Shown here: in pieces, positions 47,441-57,230 of the stretch
Layout of the letters: each line of letters starts with the position of its first letter
How positions within the stretch are numbered: position 1 is the stretch's first letter
Source: Halochromatium salexigens
GTDB taxonomy: Bacteria; Pseudomonadota; Gammaproteobacteria; Chromatiales; Chromatiaceae
Reading direction: 5' to 3'
DNA length: 64,000 nt
NCBI RefSeq assembly: GCF_016653295.1
Contig: NZ_NHSF01000065.1
Span: 2,291-66,290, forward strand
Position numbers and translations under genes: made by a program
The notes under the pieces: generated by a model
What the model was told of the DNA's origin: nothing
Database searches by the model: none
Seen by the model: only the letters and a program-made list of their open reading frames with translations

Positions 47441-47779
47441 GGATTTCTCTCCTCTTCGAGAATAAAGACGCAACCCATGTCAAAGCAGCCATCGTGCCAA
47501 GCCAGGATAACGCACCGCGACGCCAGCCAAAGGCTCCGCGATGCCCTCACAGACAGCCGAAACGCCGGGAGCGAGGCCGAAGGGGCTTCCGCATCCCGGT
47601 TATCGATATCGCCGCGGGTGCATTGAACCAGCGGCGGTCGAAATGCCCCACCCGGCCAGCGAGCACTGGACCCGACGGCTCATCGAATGCCACCCGCCTG
47701 CCAGCAGGAAACTCGTTCGGCACGAAACTTGCTTTAGTCGAGGCTCCAGCCGAGATCTGTAGTCAAGACAGCATTCCGA
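47441..47779. other. Divergent intergenic region, no gene recognised
   Basis: These 339 bases separate the divergent OB-fold-like and NfeD genes. Short open frames show no familiar pattern or ribosome-binding site. The promoters of both genes should lie here, but no strong -35/-10 pair stood out. Confidence 0.5.
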
Positions 47780-49294
47780 ATGACATTACCTTCAATCTTG
47801 GGAACGCCGATTCGCTCGCTCATCGCCTTGCTGATGCTGTTCGCGACCGGCCCTCTGACAAGCTCAGCAGCCGAGGCGCGCGAGGCGCTGGTCATCCCGA
47901 TCGACGGCGCCATCGGTGCCGCCACCGGCGAGCTGGTGGTCACCGGGCTGGAGCAGGCCGCGCAGACTGATGCCGAGATCGTCGTCCTGCGCATGGACAC
48001 CCCGGGTGGCCTGGATCAGGCGATGCGCCGCATCATCAAAGCGATCCTCGCCTCGCCAGTGCCGGTGGCCAGCTTTGTCGCCCCACCGGGCGCCCGAGCG
48101 GCGAGCGCCGGCACCTACATCCTCTACGCCAGCCAGATCGCCGCCATGGCGCCAGCAACCAATCTAGGCGCAGCAACACCAATCCAGGTCGGTGGAGGCG
48201 ATCTGCCCGGGCTTGGCGAGCGTCTCCTGACCCGCGAAGACCGTAGCGACAGCAGTAGGGATGGCGAGGTGGATAGGGACGAGGATGCCGCCGGCGACCC
48301 CAGCGGTCAGCGGCTCGACGCTGAGGTCGAGCCCGCCCCCGCAGAAGCAGCTCCCACCGTCGCCGCCAACGCCAAGGAGCGCAAGCTAGTCAACGACGCC
48401 GTCGCCTACATCCGCGGGCTGGCCGAGCTGCGCGGGCGCAATGCCGACTGGGCCGAGGAGGCGGTGCGCGCCTCGGTCAGCCTGGCATCCGGCGCCGCCG
48501 CCGAGCGCGATGTGATCGACCTGGTCGCGGGTGACATCCCGACCCTGCTCAAGCGCATCGACGGGCGTCGCGTGCAGACCGCAACCGGCGAGCAGGTGCT
48601 CGAGACCGCTGGCCTCGAGCTGCGCGAGCTCGAGCCCGACTGGCGGATCGAGCTGCTGTCCGTGATCGCCAACCCGAATGTCGCCTACATCCTGCTGCTG
48701 ATCGGCATCTACGGGATCATCTTCGAGCTCTCGAATCCGGGCGCCCTGTTTCCGGGGATTGTCGGTGCGATCAGCCTGCTGCTCGCGCTCTATGCACTGC
48801 AGGTGCTACCAGTCAATTACGCCGGCGTTGGCCTAATCCTGCTTGGGGTGCTGCTGATGATCGGCGAGGCCCTGGCGCCGAGCTTCGGGGCCCTCGGCGT
48901 CGGTGGCTTTGCCGCCTTCTTGTTCGGCTCGGTGATCCTGATGGATGACGAAGGGGCCGCCGTCTCCTGGCCGGTGATCAGCATCACCGCTGGCTTGAGC
49001 GCCGCCCTGTCGATCTGGGTCATCGGTCGCTTCATCGGCCTACGCGGCAAGCCATCGGCGGTCGGTGCCGAGCAGTTGGTCGGAAAGACGGCCGAAGCGC
49101 GCGCGAACTTCGGCGGGGCGTCGAACAACGCGGGCCAAGTCCATCTCGAGGGCGAGCTGTGGCAGGCCAGCAGCCCGTCACCGGTTCGACGCGGCGAGGC
49201 GGTGCGCGTGCTCGCCGTCAACGGCCTCAAGCTTGAGGTGGCGCCCGCCTCCTCCGCGCTCGAACGATCATCACCTGATCGCTCATCGACCTAA
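47780..49294 (+). CDS. NfeD family membrane serine protease (ClpP-like)
   Basis: A 504-residue membrane protein. The signal or first membrane segment is near 10-32. A ClpP/SppA-like protease domain carries [20 protein letters not shown] and the catalytic Ser in [11 protein letters not shown] non-conserved acidic insert (about 150-200) interrupts the domain before the second half, [23 protein letters not shown], which should supply the Lys. Five to six membrane helices (about 290-410) and a C-terminal OB-fold NfeD domain follow ([14 protein letters not shown]). The slipin gene lies 47 bases downstream, the classic pairing for this family. Confidence 0.92.
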   Translation: MTLPSILGTPIRSLIALLMLFATGPLTSSAAEAREALVIPIDGAIGAATGELVVTGLEQAAQTDAEIVVLRMDTPGGLDQAMRRIIKAILASPVPVASFVAPPGARAASAGTYILYASQIAAMAPATNLGAATPIQVGGGDLPGLGERLLTREDRSDSSRDGEVDRDEDAAGDPSGQRLDAEVEPAPAEAAPTVAANAKERKLVNDAVAYIRGLAELRGRNADWAEEAVRASVSLASGAAAERDVIDLVAGDIPTLLKRIDGRRVQTATGEQVLETAGLELRELEPDWRIELLSVIANPNVAYILLLIGIYGIIFELSNPGALFPGIVGAISLLLALYALQVLPVNYAGVGLILLGVLLMIGEALAPSFGALGVGGFAAFLFGSVILMDDEGAAVSWPVISITAGLSAALSIWVIGRFIGLRGKPSAVGAEQLVGKTAEARANFGGASNNAGQVHLEGELWQASSPSPVRRGEAVRVLAVNGLKLEVAPASSALERSSPDRSST

Positions 49295-49341
49295 TCACTG
49301 CTCAACTTAATCACTTACCTGTCCACTCGACGGAGTCACCC

Positions 49342-50148
49342 ATGGCCTATAGCGCATTCCTGACCTACCTCCTCCCCCTGGGCCTGATCATCCTGTTCCT
49401 GGGCGCGGCGATCCGCATCCTGCCCGAGTATCAGCGTGGCGTGGTCTTCTTCCTCGGCCGCTTCCAGGCGGTCAAGGGTCCTGGGCTCATCATCATCGTT
49501 CCCGGTATCCAACAGGTGGTGCGGGTCGACCTGCGGGTGGTCACCATGGACATCCCGGAGCAGGACCTGATCACCAAGGACAATGTCACCGTGCGCGTCA
49601 ACGCGGTGCTCTATTTCAAGGTGGTCGAGTCCGACAAGGCGGTGATCCAAGTCGAGGATTTCCGCATGGCCACCAGCCAGTTGGCGCAGACGACACTGCG
49701 CTCGGTGCTCGGCCAGCACGACCTCGACGAGCTGCTCTCCGAGCGCGAGCGGCTCAATCGCGACATCCAGACCATCCTCGACGATCAGACCGACGCCTGG
49801 GGCATCAAGGTGGTCAATGTCGAGATCAAGCATGTGGATCTGAACGAGAACATGATCCGCGCGATCGCCCGCCAGGCCGAGGCCGAGCGTAACCGCCGCG
49901 CCAAGGTGATCAATGCCGAGGGCGAGATGCAGGCCTCTGAGCGCCTGCGCGGCGCGGCGGAGGTCATCTCCACGCAGCCGCAGGCGTTGCAACTGCGCTA
50001 CCTGCAGACCCTCGCCGACATGTCCAGCGATCGCGCCACCACCGTCGTCTTCCCGCTGCCGATGGAATGGCTCAGCGCCCTCACCGGCGCTCCCGGTACG
50101 ACGCATGCCTCAAAGCAAGAGGACGATTCCGAGGCGCCTGCTCACTGA
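49342..50148 (+). CDS. Slipin (stomatin/prohibitin family)
   Basis: A 268-residue membrane-associated SPFH protein. An N-terminal hydrophobic hairpin ([19 protein letters not shown]) anchors it, followed by the stomatin domain [26 protein letters not shown], then [12 protein letters not shown], and a helical end with [19 protein letters not shown]. Slipins form ring-like scaffolds and are substrates or partners of the NfeD protease encoded just upstream. The start follows CGGAGTCACCC. Role is membrane quality control or microdomain organisation. Confidence 0.94.
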   Translation: MAYSAFLTYLLPLGLIILFLGAAIRILPEYQRGVVFFLGRFQAVKGPGLIIIVPGIQQVVRVDLRVVTMDIPEQDLITKDNVTVRVNAVLYFKVVESDKAVIQVEDFRMATSQLAQTTLRSVLGQHDLDELLSERERLNRDIQTILDDQTDAWGIKVVNVEIKHVDLNENMIRAIARQAEAERNRRAKVINAEGEMQASERLRGAAEVISTQPQALQLRYLQTLADMSSDRATTVVFPLPMEWLSALTGAPGTTHASKQEDDSEAPAH

Positions 50149-50272
50149 TCCGTCACTGTTCCGTCAATGAGGCCCGCCGGCGAGCAGCCGGCGGGCCGTC
50201 CACTGCATCCCTCCTGATCAACCAGCCTCTCAACCCACCAGAGGCTGCTTCAGCACCGGACCTGAGGCTGCC

Positions 50273-50722
50273 TCAACGCGGCACCTGAGGCGTTCCCTGC
50301 CCTTCGGGCGCCTCTTGATTCTCCATATAGGTGCGGGCCTCCTCGCCGGGATTCGGCAGGCCAGCGAGCCGCCAGACGTCGATCGGGCCGCCGAAGAGCC
50401 TCAGGATGCAATCAGGGTCCAGCTGAAGCTCGTGACAGAGCGTCGGTTGCACCGGCAGCATGCCGCTGTCGAGGTAATCCGAGCGCACCTGATCGATGAC
50501 AAGCCAGTGCGTCTCGCTCAGCTCACCGATGTCCATCTCAGCGGCGAGTCTCAGCGCTAGATCGCGGGTCCACAGGTCGGGGTCCTTGAAGAACCCGTAT
50601 TCGTCGAGCACGTCTGCATGGAGACGTCCGTCTAGACCTTCATTTAGACGCTCATCTAGACGCTCATCGTCGCGCACCAGAGCGTCCGGGTGCTGCTGTT
50701 GACTGGGCTTCTGATTGGCCAT
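50273..50722 (-). CDS. DsrC/TusE-like protein lacking the conserved C-terminal cysteines
   Basis: A 149-residue protein. After an acidic, repetitive N-terminus (DERLDERLNEGLDGRL), residues from about 48 follow the DsrC fold: DEYGFFKDPDLW, then ETHWLVIDQVRSDYLDSGMLPVQPT, then LFGGPIDVWRLAGLPNP. In sulfur-oxidiser DsrC the last part reads CxxAGLPKPTGCV with two redox cysteines. Here the first is Trp and the last is absent, and the protein runs on for about 20 Pro/Glu-rich residues. It cannot carry sulfur the normal way, so a regulatory or scaffold role (the cysteine-less Rsp-type paralogue) is likely. The start follows GGAGGAAAGCG. Confidence 0.83.
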   Translation of the reverse strand: MANQKPSQQQHPDALVRDDERLDERLNEGLDGRLHADVLDEYGFFKDPDLWTRDLALRLAAEMDIGELSETHWLVIDQVRSDYLDSGMLPVQPTLCHELQLDPDCILRLFGGPIDVWRLAGLPNPGEEARTYMENQEAPEGQGTPQVPR

Positions 50723-50937
50723 CGCTTTCCTCCGACTCATCGCAATGCATCGCCGCACCGCAGCAAGTCTCGGACAAGCGCCGGTGCGGGCTCTTGATCA
50801 ATTGAAGCAAACCCTGCACCAGCGCGGACGGCAAGTCTGGTCTGGGTCGAGGTCTATGCGCCTGCCCTTGTGCGCCTGGCGGAACCCTCCAGGCTGGCTC
50901 TGTGGAGGGGGCTTCGAGAGTGCGACGAGCATCCGAG

Positions 50938-51483
50938 CTTGCACGCCAAGCTGGTGGATTGCCACCAAGAAGGGGTCAGGTGCACCGCAGGACCCTGTCG
51001 CCGCACTGAAGGTGTCGAGGTTCATATCGACAATGATGAATGGCGCGATGAAGGCCGACCCTTCACACCGACCTCGCTGCCCGATGACCGGCTCTTGGAA
51101 TTCACGACCAAGCGCTATCCCGACGGCGACGGCATGACCATGGCACTGCATGCCCTGCAGCCAGGCGCCCAGCTCAAGCTCAGCGATGCCTTCGGTAGCA
51201 TCACTTACAAAGGCCCAGGCACCTTCATTGCTGCCGGTACCGCCTGACACCCTTCCTTGGGATCTTGCGCTAGCTCGCCGCCGATGATGCCTTGGGCGGC
51301 CACAAGCTGTTGCTGACCAACAAAACCGAGCGCGACCTGATCTGCGAGAAAGAGCTGAAGTCCCATCTCTCGACCTTCGATGGGATGTTCTATGTCTGCG
51401 GACCCGATGCGTTTGTCGAAGCGATCAACGATCAGCTGCAAAACCTGGGCGTGCAGCTGGAGCAGCTCGTCTACGAGCAATAG
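50938..51483 (+). pseudogene. Flavodoxin/ferredoxin reductase-like (FNR) pseudogene
   Basis: Clear FNR sequence begins near 51011 (VEVHIDNDEWRDEGRPFTPTSL), with the flavin-binding RPFTPTS, and continues to GPGTFIAAGT. One base is missing at about 51241-51243, and the next frame then reads TPFLGILR. A TAG at 51271-51273 replaces an expected Gln codon, after which LAADDALGGHKLLLTNKTERDLI and MFYVCGPDAFVEAI complete the NAD domain to the stop at 51481. The 5' end is also eroded. With two inactivating changes this is a decaying gene, unless one is a sequence error. Confidence 0.82.
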
Positions 51484-51499
51484 CAGGATCGACAGATCT

Positions 51500-51721
51500 T
51501 CTGCGCGCGCAGGGTCTCCATCAGATCGAGCGCATTGCCATCCGGCAGACTCATGTCGGCCAGGATCACCACAAGGGCTGGAGTCGTTGGCTGGTCAGGA
51601 TATCCCGGGCGCTCGACAACCGTCCAGCGACTTCGACATCCCAGCCCTTGCCGGAAAAATGGCGTTCGAGCTCCTGTGCGAGGGCGTCCTCGTCTTCAAG
51701 GATGAGCAGGGAATCGGCCAT
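51500..51721 (-). pseudogene. Response regulator receiver domain, frameshifted and truncated
   Basis: The minus strand starts MADSLLILEDEDALAQELERHFSGKGWDVEVA, a receiver domain beginning with its acidic pair. It reaches LTSQRLQPL, then a one-base deletion near 51578 breaks the frame. The next frame continues VVILADMSLPDGNALDLMETLRA, which carries the phospho-Asp region. The sequence then stops against the tail of the FNR pseudogene, with the rest and any output domain lost. It follows the CBS gene on the same strand. Confidence 0.8.
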
Positions 51722-51783
51722 CAGTGAATCCTTTGCATGCTGCGCTTTTGCCATTGTGCTTGGTCGCCATTGCGAATCATCGA

Positions 51784-52212
51784 TCAAGTCCCACCGCGCA
51801 CGCGCCGATTCCATTCCAACTCGGGACCGGCACTGGACGCGGCTTCAGCGGCTTCGAGCAGCCCGATCAGGTCGATGACACCGACCAGTCGTGGCCCCGA
51901 CTCGATCACAAAGAGCGTGTTCACGCGCTCGGACAGCATCAAACGCCGCGCCTCGTCGAGCCGGGTCTCGGGGCCACAGCTGACCGGCTCGCCGCGCATT
52001 AAGTGACGCACGAGTGCGCGTGTCGGATCAAGCTCCCCGTTGACGGCCCGTGCAGCGACATCCAGCGAGTCGAGGACACCGATCAAGCGACCTTGGTCAA
52101 CCACCGCCAAGCTACAGTATCCCGTCTCGCCGAATCGGCTCGCCGCCGCGGCCAGTGTGCATTCCGGGTCGACCACCGGAAAGTCAGTGTGCATGGCGTT
52201 GATCAGTGTCAT
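51784..52212 (-). CDS. CBS-domain protein
   Basis: A 142-residue protein made of a single CBS pair. First half: MTLINAMHTDFPVVDPECTLAAAASRFGETGYCSLAVVDQGRLIGVLDSLDV. Second half: VRHLMRGEPVSCGPETRLDEARRLMLSERVNTLFVIESGPRLVGVIDLIGLL. Such pairs bind adenosyl ligands or nucleotides. The ATG at 52212 follows GGGAGCTCCTTG. It precedes the broken response-regulator gene, so the pair may once have been a signalling unit. Ligand unknown. Confidence 0.87.
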   Translation of the reverse strand: MTLINAMHTDFPVVDPECTLAAAASRFGETGYCSLAVVDQGRLIGVLDSLDVAARAVNGELDPTRALVRHLMRGEPVSCGPETRLDEARRLMLSERVNTLFVIESGPRLVGVIDLIGLLEAAEAASSAGPELEWNRRVRGGT

Positions 52213-52445
52213 CAAGGAGCTCCCAGTCGATGCAGATGTCGCTGTCGATACCCGCAACTTCGATGCCGTACTCGCGCACTGGGCAACAGCGCCACGCAGA
52301 GCGCGATGGGCGCCCATCCTGTCTGCACAATCGGCTGATAGCAACCATCAGCTGGTTGAAAAGACCCATCGTGGTTCGAGCCCTGGGTACCTGATCGAGC
52401 ACATCGGTCGCTCGCCGATGCGCGGCAGAGGCACCCCAGCCGGTT

Positions 52446-53654
52446 GTGCATGCGTTTGCCGTGCTGCAGCCGGAAACCAAGAGCAGACAGGCACGCAAGT
52501 TGCGTCGGCAAGGGCTGCGATCTATCGACGAATTGCTGGCAGAGGATACTGAGGTGCCAAATTTTAAAGGGGGCTTGCTCATCCTGCTGGGCCTATTACT
52601 CGCAGTCATCCTAGCCCTTGGATGGTGGAACCGAGCGGCCCTCCTCGCGTTGATCGAGTCGCCTGCGTCAACACAGACAGCGCGGCAGCAACCCGCGCCA
52701 GTGGTCGAGGTCGCTGCCGTTGAGCAAGCCGAGATCGAAGCGCGCATCCAGGCAACCGGCACGCTTAAAGCGACCGAGACGCTGACCATCACCGCCCGCT
52801 CACGCGGGCGCGTCGAGGCGGTGCGTTTTGAAGAAGGCAGCGAGGTCAGCGCGCATCAGGCGCTGGTCCTGCTCGAGCGCAAGCGCGCCCAGGCGGCGGT
52901 GCGCGAGGCCGCCGCCCGCGTCGCACAGACGACGCGGCAGTTGGAGCGGCTTGAAACGCTCGACGCCGACGCCTTCGTCTCCGAGACCGAGCTTGAGCAG
53001 GCCCGAGCGACCGCTAGCGAGGCGCGCGCGGCATTGCAAGTCAGCCGCGAAGACCTCGCCGACCGGATCATCGAGGCCCCGTTCGACGGGCTGATCGGTC
53101 GCAGACGCATCAGCCTCGGCGCGCTGCTCGAGCCCGGCATGGCCATCGCATCGCTTAGCCGCATCGCGCCCTTGGACCTGTTGCTCGACGTGCCCGGCAA
53201 GGAGCTGGCGACGATCGAGACCGGACAGCAGGTTGTCGCCACCACGCCTGCCTACCCGCAGCAGCGCTTCGAGGGCCGAGTCACCTTCGTCGCGCCCGAG
53301 GTCGCTGAGGACACCCGAACCCTGACACTCGAGGCCACCTTCGACAACGCCGATCATCAGCTCAAGCCGGGCCTGTTCATGACCGCCGAGCTGGTCACCG
53401 ACCGCCGCGAGATCCTGCAGGTGCCGGAGGCCGCGGTGATCGCGCAGGGACCGACGAACCACCTGTTTGTCGTCGACACCAAGGACGCCGCCAGCCAGGC
53501 GCGTGTCCGCCGGCAGCCGGTGCAGACCGGCATCCGCCGAGACGGCTGGGTCGAGATCACCCGCGGCGTCAGCGCCGATGAGCGGGTGGTCGTCTCGGGC
53601 CTGCAGCGTCTGCGTGATGGCATTGCCGTTCAAATCAATGGTGACAGCCCGTGA
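52446..53654 (+). CDS. RND efflux periplasmic adaptor (MFP)
   Basis: A 402-residue protein of the HlyD/AcrA membrane-fusion family. An N-terminal cytoplasmic stretch leads into one membrane helix (about 43-62). The lipoyl half-motifs are IQATGTLKATETLTITARSRGRVEAVRFEEGSEVSAHQALVLLE and IIEAPFDGLIGRRRISLGALLEPG, flanking a coiled-coil hairpin (110-180). A beta-barrel and membrane-proximal domain follow. Its stop overlaps the GTG start of the pump gene. An unusually long N-terminal extension may reflect an earlier start choice than the real one. Confidence 0.93.
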   Translation: MHAFAVLQPETKSRQARKLRRQGLRSIDELLAEDTEVPNFKGGLLILLGLLLAVILALGWWNRAALLALIESPASTQTARQQPAPVVEVAAVEQAEIEARIQATGTLKATETLTITARSRGRVEAVRFEEGSEVSAHQALVLLERKRAQAAVREAAARVAQTTRQLERLETLDADAFVSETELEQARATASEARAALQVSREDLADRIIEAPFDGLIGRRRISLGALLEPGMAIASLSRIAPLDLLLDVPGKELATIETGQQVVATTPAYPQQRFEGRVTFVAPEVAEDTRTLTLEATFDNADHQLKPGLFMTAELVTDRREILQVPEAAVIAQGPTNHLFVVDTKDAASQARVRRQPVQTGIRRDGWVEITRGVSADERVVVSGLQRLRDGIAVQINGDSP

Positions 53655-56600
53655 AGCTCACCACCCTCGCCGTCACCCGGCCGGTGGTCGCCACCGTCGT
53701 CTCGCTGCTGGTCATCGTCATCGGGCTCGCCGCCGTGCTCAATCTGCCGGTGCGTGAATACCCGGACGTCGATGACCCCACCATCACCGCGACCGTGATC
53801 TACCCTGGCGCTGCCGCCGAGGTGGTCGAGCGCGAGATCACCGAGCCGATCGAGGAGGCGGTGAGCGGCATCGACGGCGTGCGCCAGATCCGCGCCAACT
53901 CGCGCGACGGGCGCGCACGCATCGAGGTCGAGTTCTCGCTCAATCGCGATCTGGATCTTGCCGCCGCCGACGTGCGCGATCGCATCTCGACCGTGCGCAA
54001 CGCGCTGCCGGATGAGGCCGAGGACCCCGAGATCAGCCAGCAATCGCTGCAGGCCCAGGTGGTGATGTGGGTCACGCTCACCAGTGACGAGCTGGACCGG
54101 CTCGCACTCTCCGATCTCGCCGACCGGGTGTTGGTCGATCAGCTCTCGACCGTGCCCGGCGTCGCCCAAGTCCTGTTCGGTGGCGAACGCCGCTATGCGA
54201 TGCGCATCCATCTGGATCTGCAGCGCTTGGCGGCGCATCGGCTCACGGTGCTGGATGTCGAGCAGGCCTTGCGCGCGCGTAACCTCGAGCTGCCGGCCGG
54301 GCGGTTGATCAGCGACACCCGCGAGCTGACGCTGCGCACCATGACCGAGCTGGAGCGCCCACAGGCCTACCGCGAGCTGATCATTGCCGAGCGCGACGGT
54401 GCCGAGATCCGCCTCGCCGAGGTCGCCGAGATCGAGTTCGGCCCGGAGAGCTACCGCACCGCGGTGCGGCTCAACGGCGAGGATGCGATCGGCCTGGGCG
54501 TCGTGCGCCAGTCGGGCTCCAATCTGGTCGCCATCTCGGCCGACGTCCGTGCCAAGCTCGAGGCCCTCTCCGCGCGCATTCCCGACAGCGTCTCGGTCAA
54601 CATCCCCTACGATGCCGCCACCTTCGTCGAGGCCTCGATCCGTCAGATCCTGATGACGCTGTTGCTGACCATCGCCCTGGTCATCCTGGTGGTCTTCGTC
54701 GCGCTCGGCTCCTGGCGGGCGACGCTGGTGCCGGCAGCGACCATCCCGGCCTCGGTCATCGGCGCCTTCATCCTGCTCTGGGCACTGGGCTACTCGATCA
54801 ATGTGCTGACGCTGCTGGCGTTGATCCTGGCCATCGGCATGCTGGTCGATGATGCGATCGTCGTCGGCGAGAACGTGTTTCGCTTCTCGGAGCAAGGCAA
54901 GCCGCGGCTATTGGCGGCCGACCTCGGCGCCGGCGAGGTCGCCTTCGCGGTCATCGCCACGACGGTGGTGCTGCTTGCGGTGATCACCCCACTGGCCTTC
55001 CTCACCGGCGATTCGGGTCGCCTGTTCAGTGAGTTTGCGGCCGGGCTCGGCGGCGCGCTCGGCCTCTCGAGCCTGATCGCGCTGACCATCGGGGTGACGG
55101 TGGCCTCGAAGCTGATCGACGCCGAGCGCATCGAGGCCAGCCCCCTGCGCCGGCGCGTCGGTGGCCTGTTCGAGTCCCTGAGTCGAGGCTATCTGCGCCT
55201 GCTCAAGGGCGTGCTCGCGGCGCGTTGGTTGGTGGTGATCCTAGCGCTGCTGCTGCTCGCTGCCACCGTCTGGCTCTATCGCGAGCTGCCGCGTGAGCTC
55301 TCGCCTCGCGAGGATCGCGGCGCCGTGTTCATCCCGGTGGCGGCCCCGGAGGGCACGACGCTCGACGCCATGGTCGCGATCCTCGAGCAGATCGAAGCGG
55401 TGCTGCAGCCATTGACCGAGGAAGACGGCCCCGCCGAGCATGTGATCTCTCTGGTCGCGCCGCGCAGTGCTGGCCAGGGCCCGGTCAACAGCGGCATCGT
55501 TATCCTCAAGCTTAAGCACTGGAGCCAACGTGAGCAGAGTCAGTTTGCCGTGACGCGCCAACTGCTGCCCAAGCTTGCCGGGATCAGCGGCGCTCAGGCG
55601 TTTGCGGTCAATCCGCCCAGCCTGGGGGGCGAAGGCTTCCAGCAGCCGGTGCAGATGGCCATTACGGGTCCCAACCTCGACGAAGCGCATCGCTTGGCGC
55701 AGGCGGTCTTGAAAGAGGCGCGCCAGGTTCCGGGCATTGCCCAGGCGCGCCTCGACTTCCAGCCCACCAATCCGCAGCTGCGCATCCAGGTCGACCGCGA
55801 CCGCGCCGCGGCACTCGGCATCTCGCCAGCCGATATCGGGCGCACGCTGCAGATCCTGATGGGCGGTGAGGACATCACCGACTTCTCGATCGCCGCCGAG
55901 ACCTACGAGGTCATGGTGCGCGCGCGGCGCGCGGAGCGGATGTCGCCGCACGACCTCGGCGAGGTCTATGTGCGTGCCGAGGATGGCTCGCTGGTGGCCT
56001 TGTCCGGGCTCATCGAGACCGAGCTGGTCGGCCGCGCGGCCGAGCGCCTGCGAGTCGATCGGCTGCCGGCTGTCACGCTCAAAGGCTCCCTCGCTGGCGG
56101 CTCCGCACTCGGCGACGTGCTCGACGCGCTCGCAGAGCGTGCCCGCCCCCTGCTGCCCGATGATGTCCAGATCAAATGGCTCGGCGTGAGTCAGGACTAT
56201 CAACGCTCGGGGCGCGCCTTTCAGCTCGCCTTCCTACTCGCGCTGACCATCGTGTTCTTGGTGCTGGCGGCGCAGTTCGAGAGCTTCATCCAGCCAATCG
56301 TGCTGCTTGCCGGTGTGCCGCTCGCGTTATTCGGGGCCTTGCTGGCCCTGCTCATCGCCGGCGGCTCGATCAACCTCTATAGCCAGATCGGCTTCATCCT
56401 GGTGGTCGGCATCATGGCCAAGAACGCAATCCTGCTGGTCGAGTTCATCAATCAGCTGCGCGATCGCGGAGAAGACCTGCGCCCCGCGCTCGAAGGCGCC
56501 GCGCGCATCCGCTTCCGGCCGATCCTGATGACCTCGATCGCGACCCTGTTCGGCGCCCTGCCCCTGGCGCTGGCCTTCGGCCCCGGCGCCGAGACGCGGC

Positions 56601-56782
56601 GCATCATCGGGCTGGCGATCCTCGGCGGTGTGCTGGCCGCCACCCTGCTGACCCTGTTCCTGGTGCCGGTGCTCTATCTTCTGCTCGCCAAACGGACCTC
56701 TGCCCGCTCTGCACTCGCTGATGAGCTTGCCAAGCAGCATGCTGAGGCGAAGACCGGGCCAGCAACCTCAACGACGAGCTGA
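53651..56782 (+). CDS. RND family efflux pump permease
   Basis: A 1043-residue inner-membrane proton-driven pump of the AcrB/MexB (HAE1-like) type. It has the 12-helix plan with two large periplasmic loops. The N-terminal helix is TRPVVATVVSLLVIVIGLAAVLNLPVREYPDVDDP. The proton-relay region of TM4 is LLALILAIGMLVDDAIVVGEN, with the conserved Asp pair. The second half repeats the plan, with GIMAKNAILLVEFINQLR and IRFRPILMTSIATLFGALPLA. The start is GTG, overlapping the adaptor stop. No outer-membrane channel gene is next to it. Confidence 0.94.
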   Translation: MKLTTLAVTRPVVATVVSLLVIVIGLAAVLNLPVREYPDVDDPTITATVIYPGAAAEVVEREITEPIEEAVSGIDGVRQIRANSRDGRARIEVEFSLNRDLDLAAADVRDRISTVRNALPDEAEDPEISQQSLQAQVVMWVTLTSDELDRLALSDLADRVLVDQLSTVPGVAQVLFGGERRYAMRIHLDLQRLAAHRLTVLDVEQALRARNLELPAGRLISDTRELTLRTMTELERPQAYRELIIAERDGAEIRLAEVAEIEFGPESYRTAVRLNGEDAIGLGVVRQSGSNLVAISADVRAKLEALSARIPDSVSVNIPYDAATFVEASIRQILMTLLLTIALVILVVFVALGSWRATLVPAATIPASVIGAFILLWALGYSINVLTLLALILAIGMLVDDAIVVGENVFRFSEQGKPRLLAADLGAGEVAFAVIATTVVLLAVITPLAFLTGDSGRLFSEFAAGLGGALGLSSLIALTIGVTVASKLIDAERIEASPLRRRVGGLFESLSRGYLRLLKGVLAARWLVVILALLLLAATVWLYRELPRELSPREDRGAVFIPVAAPEGTTLDAMVAILEQIEAVLQPLTEEDGPAEHVISLVAPRSAGQGPVNSGIVILKLKHWSQREQSQFAVTRQLLPKLAGISGAQAFAVNPPSLGGEGFQQPVQMAITGPNLDEAHRLAQAVLKEARQVPGIAQARLDFQPTNPQLRIQVDRDRAAALGISPADIGRTLQILMGGEDITDFSIAAETYEVMVRARRAERMSPHDLGEVYVRAEDGSLVALSGLIETELVGRAAERLRVDRLPAVTLKGSLAGGSALGDVLDALAERARPLLPDDVQIKWLGVSQDYQRSGRAFQLAFLLALTIVFLVLAAQFESFIQPIVLLAGVPLALFGALLALLIAGGSINLYSQIGFILVVGIMAKNAILLVEFINQLRDRGEDLRPALEGAARIRFRPILMTSIATLFGALPLALAFGPGAETRRIIGLAILGGVLAATLLTLFLVPVLYLLLAKRTSARSALADELAKQHAEAKTGPATSTTS

Positions 56783-56934
56783 GACGCGCGCGTGGCAGAT
56801 CACCCGGGAGCTGGGTCAGCATGAGTGAACGGGTCAAGACGGCAATGGCTCAGACGGACGATGGCTCACACTGAGCCAGTCAGCGCGGCAACCGCAGCCG
56901 GTCAGCCTCAACCCAACCAACGATGGAGACAGCC

Positions 56935-57215
56935 ATGAGATTCACCACAGCCACCACACTCAGCTTGACCTTGACCTCAGCGCTGAGCCTGTCTGCGCTC
57001 GCCCCAGTGCTTGCTCAGGACAGCGCGCCGCCGGCATGCGCGGTGGCGGACAGGGACGCGGGATGGGACCAGGAAGGGGGATGGGGCCTGGCATGGGCCG
57101 GATGGGTGGACAGATGCCGACGTTCGCGTCCTTCGATGCCGATGGCGACGGCCAGATCGACAAGGAGGAGTTCGAGAGCGCCCAAATGCAGCACCGCAAC
57201 ATGATGCAGCCCTAA
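56935..57215 (+). pseudogene. EF-hand protein with signal peptide, frameshifted
   Basis: A signal peptide opens at 56935 (MRFTTATTLSLTLTSALSLSALA...). From about 57031 the sensible sequence shifts to another frame: MRGGGQGRGMGPGRGMGPGMGRMGG, then one EF-hand loop DADGDGQIDKEEF and the stop at 57213-57215. The Met/Gly-rich linker and single EF-hand are typical of small periplasmic calcium-binding proteins. A one-base indel near 57020-57040 separates the two parts. It is a recent pseudogene, a sequence error, or (less likely) a frameshifting site. Confidence 0.75.
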
Positions 57216-57230
57216 CGCCCGATCGCTGAG

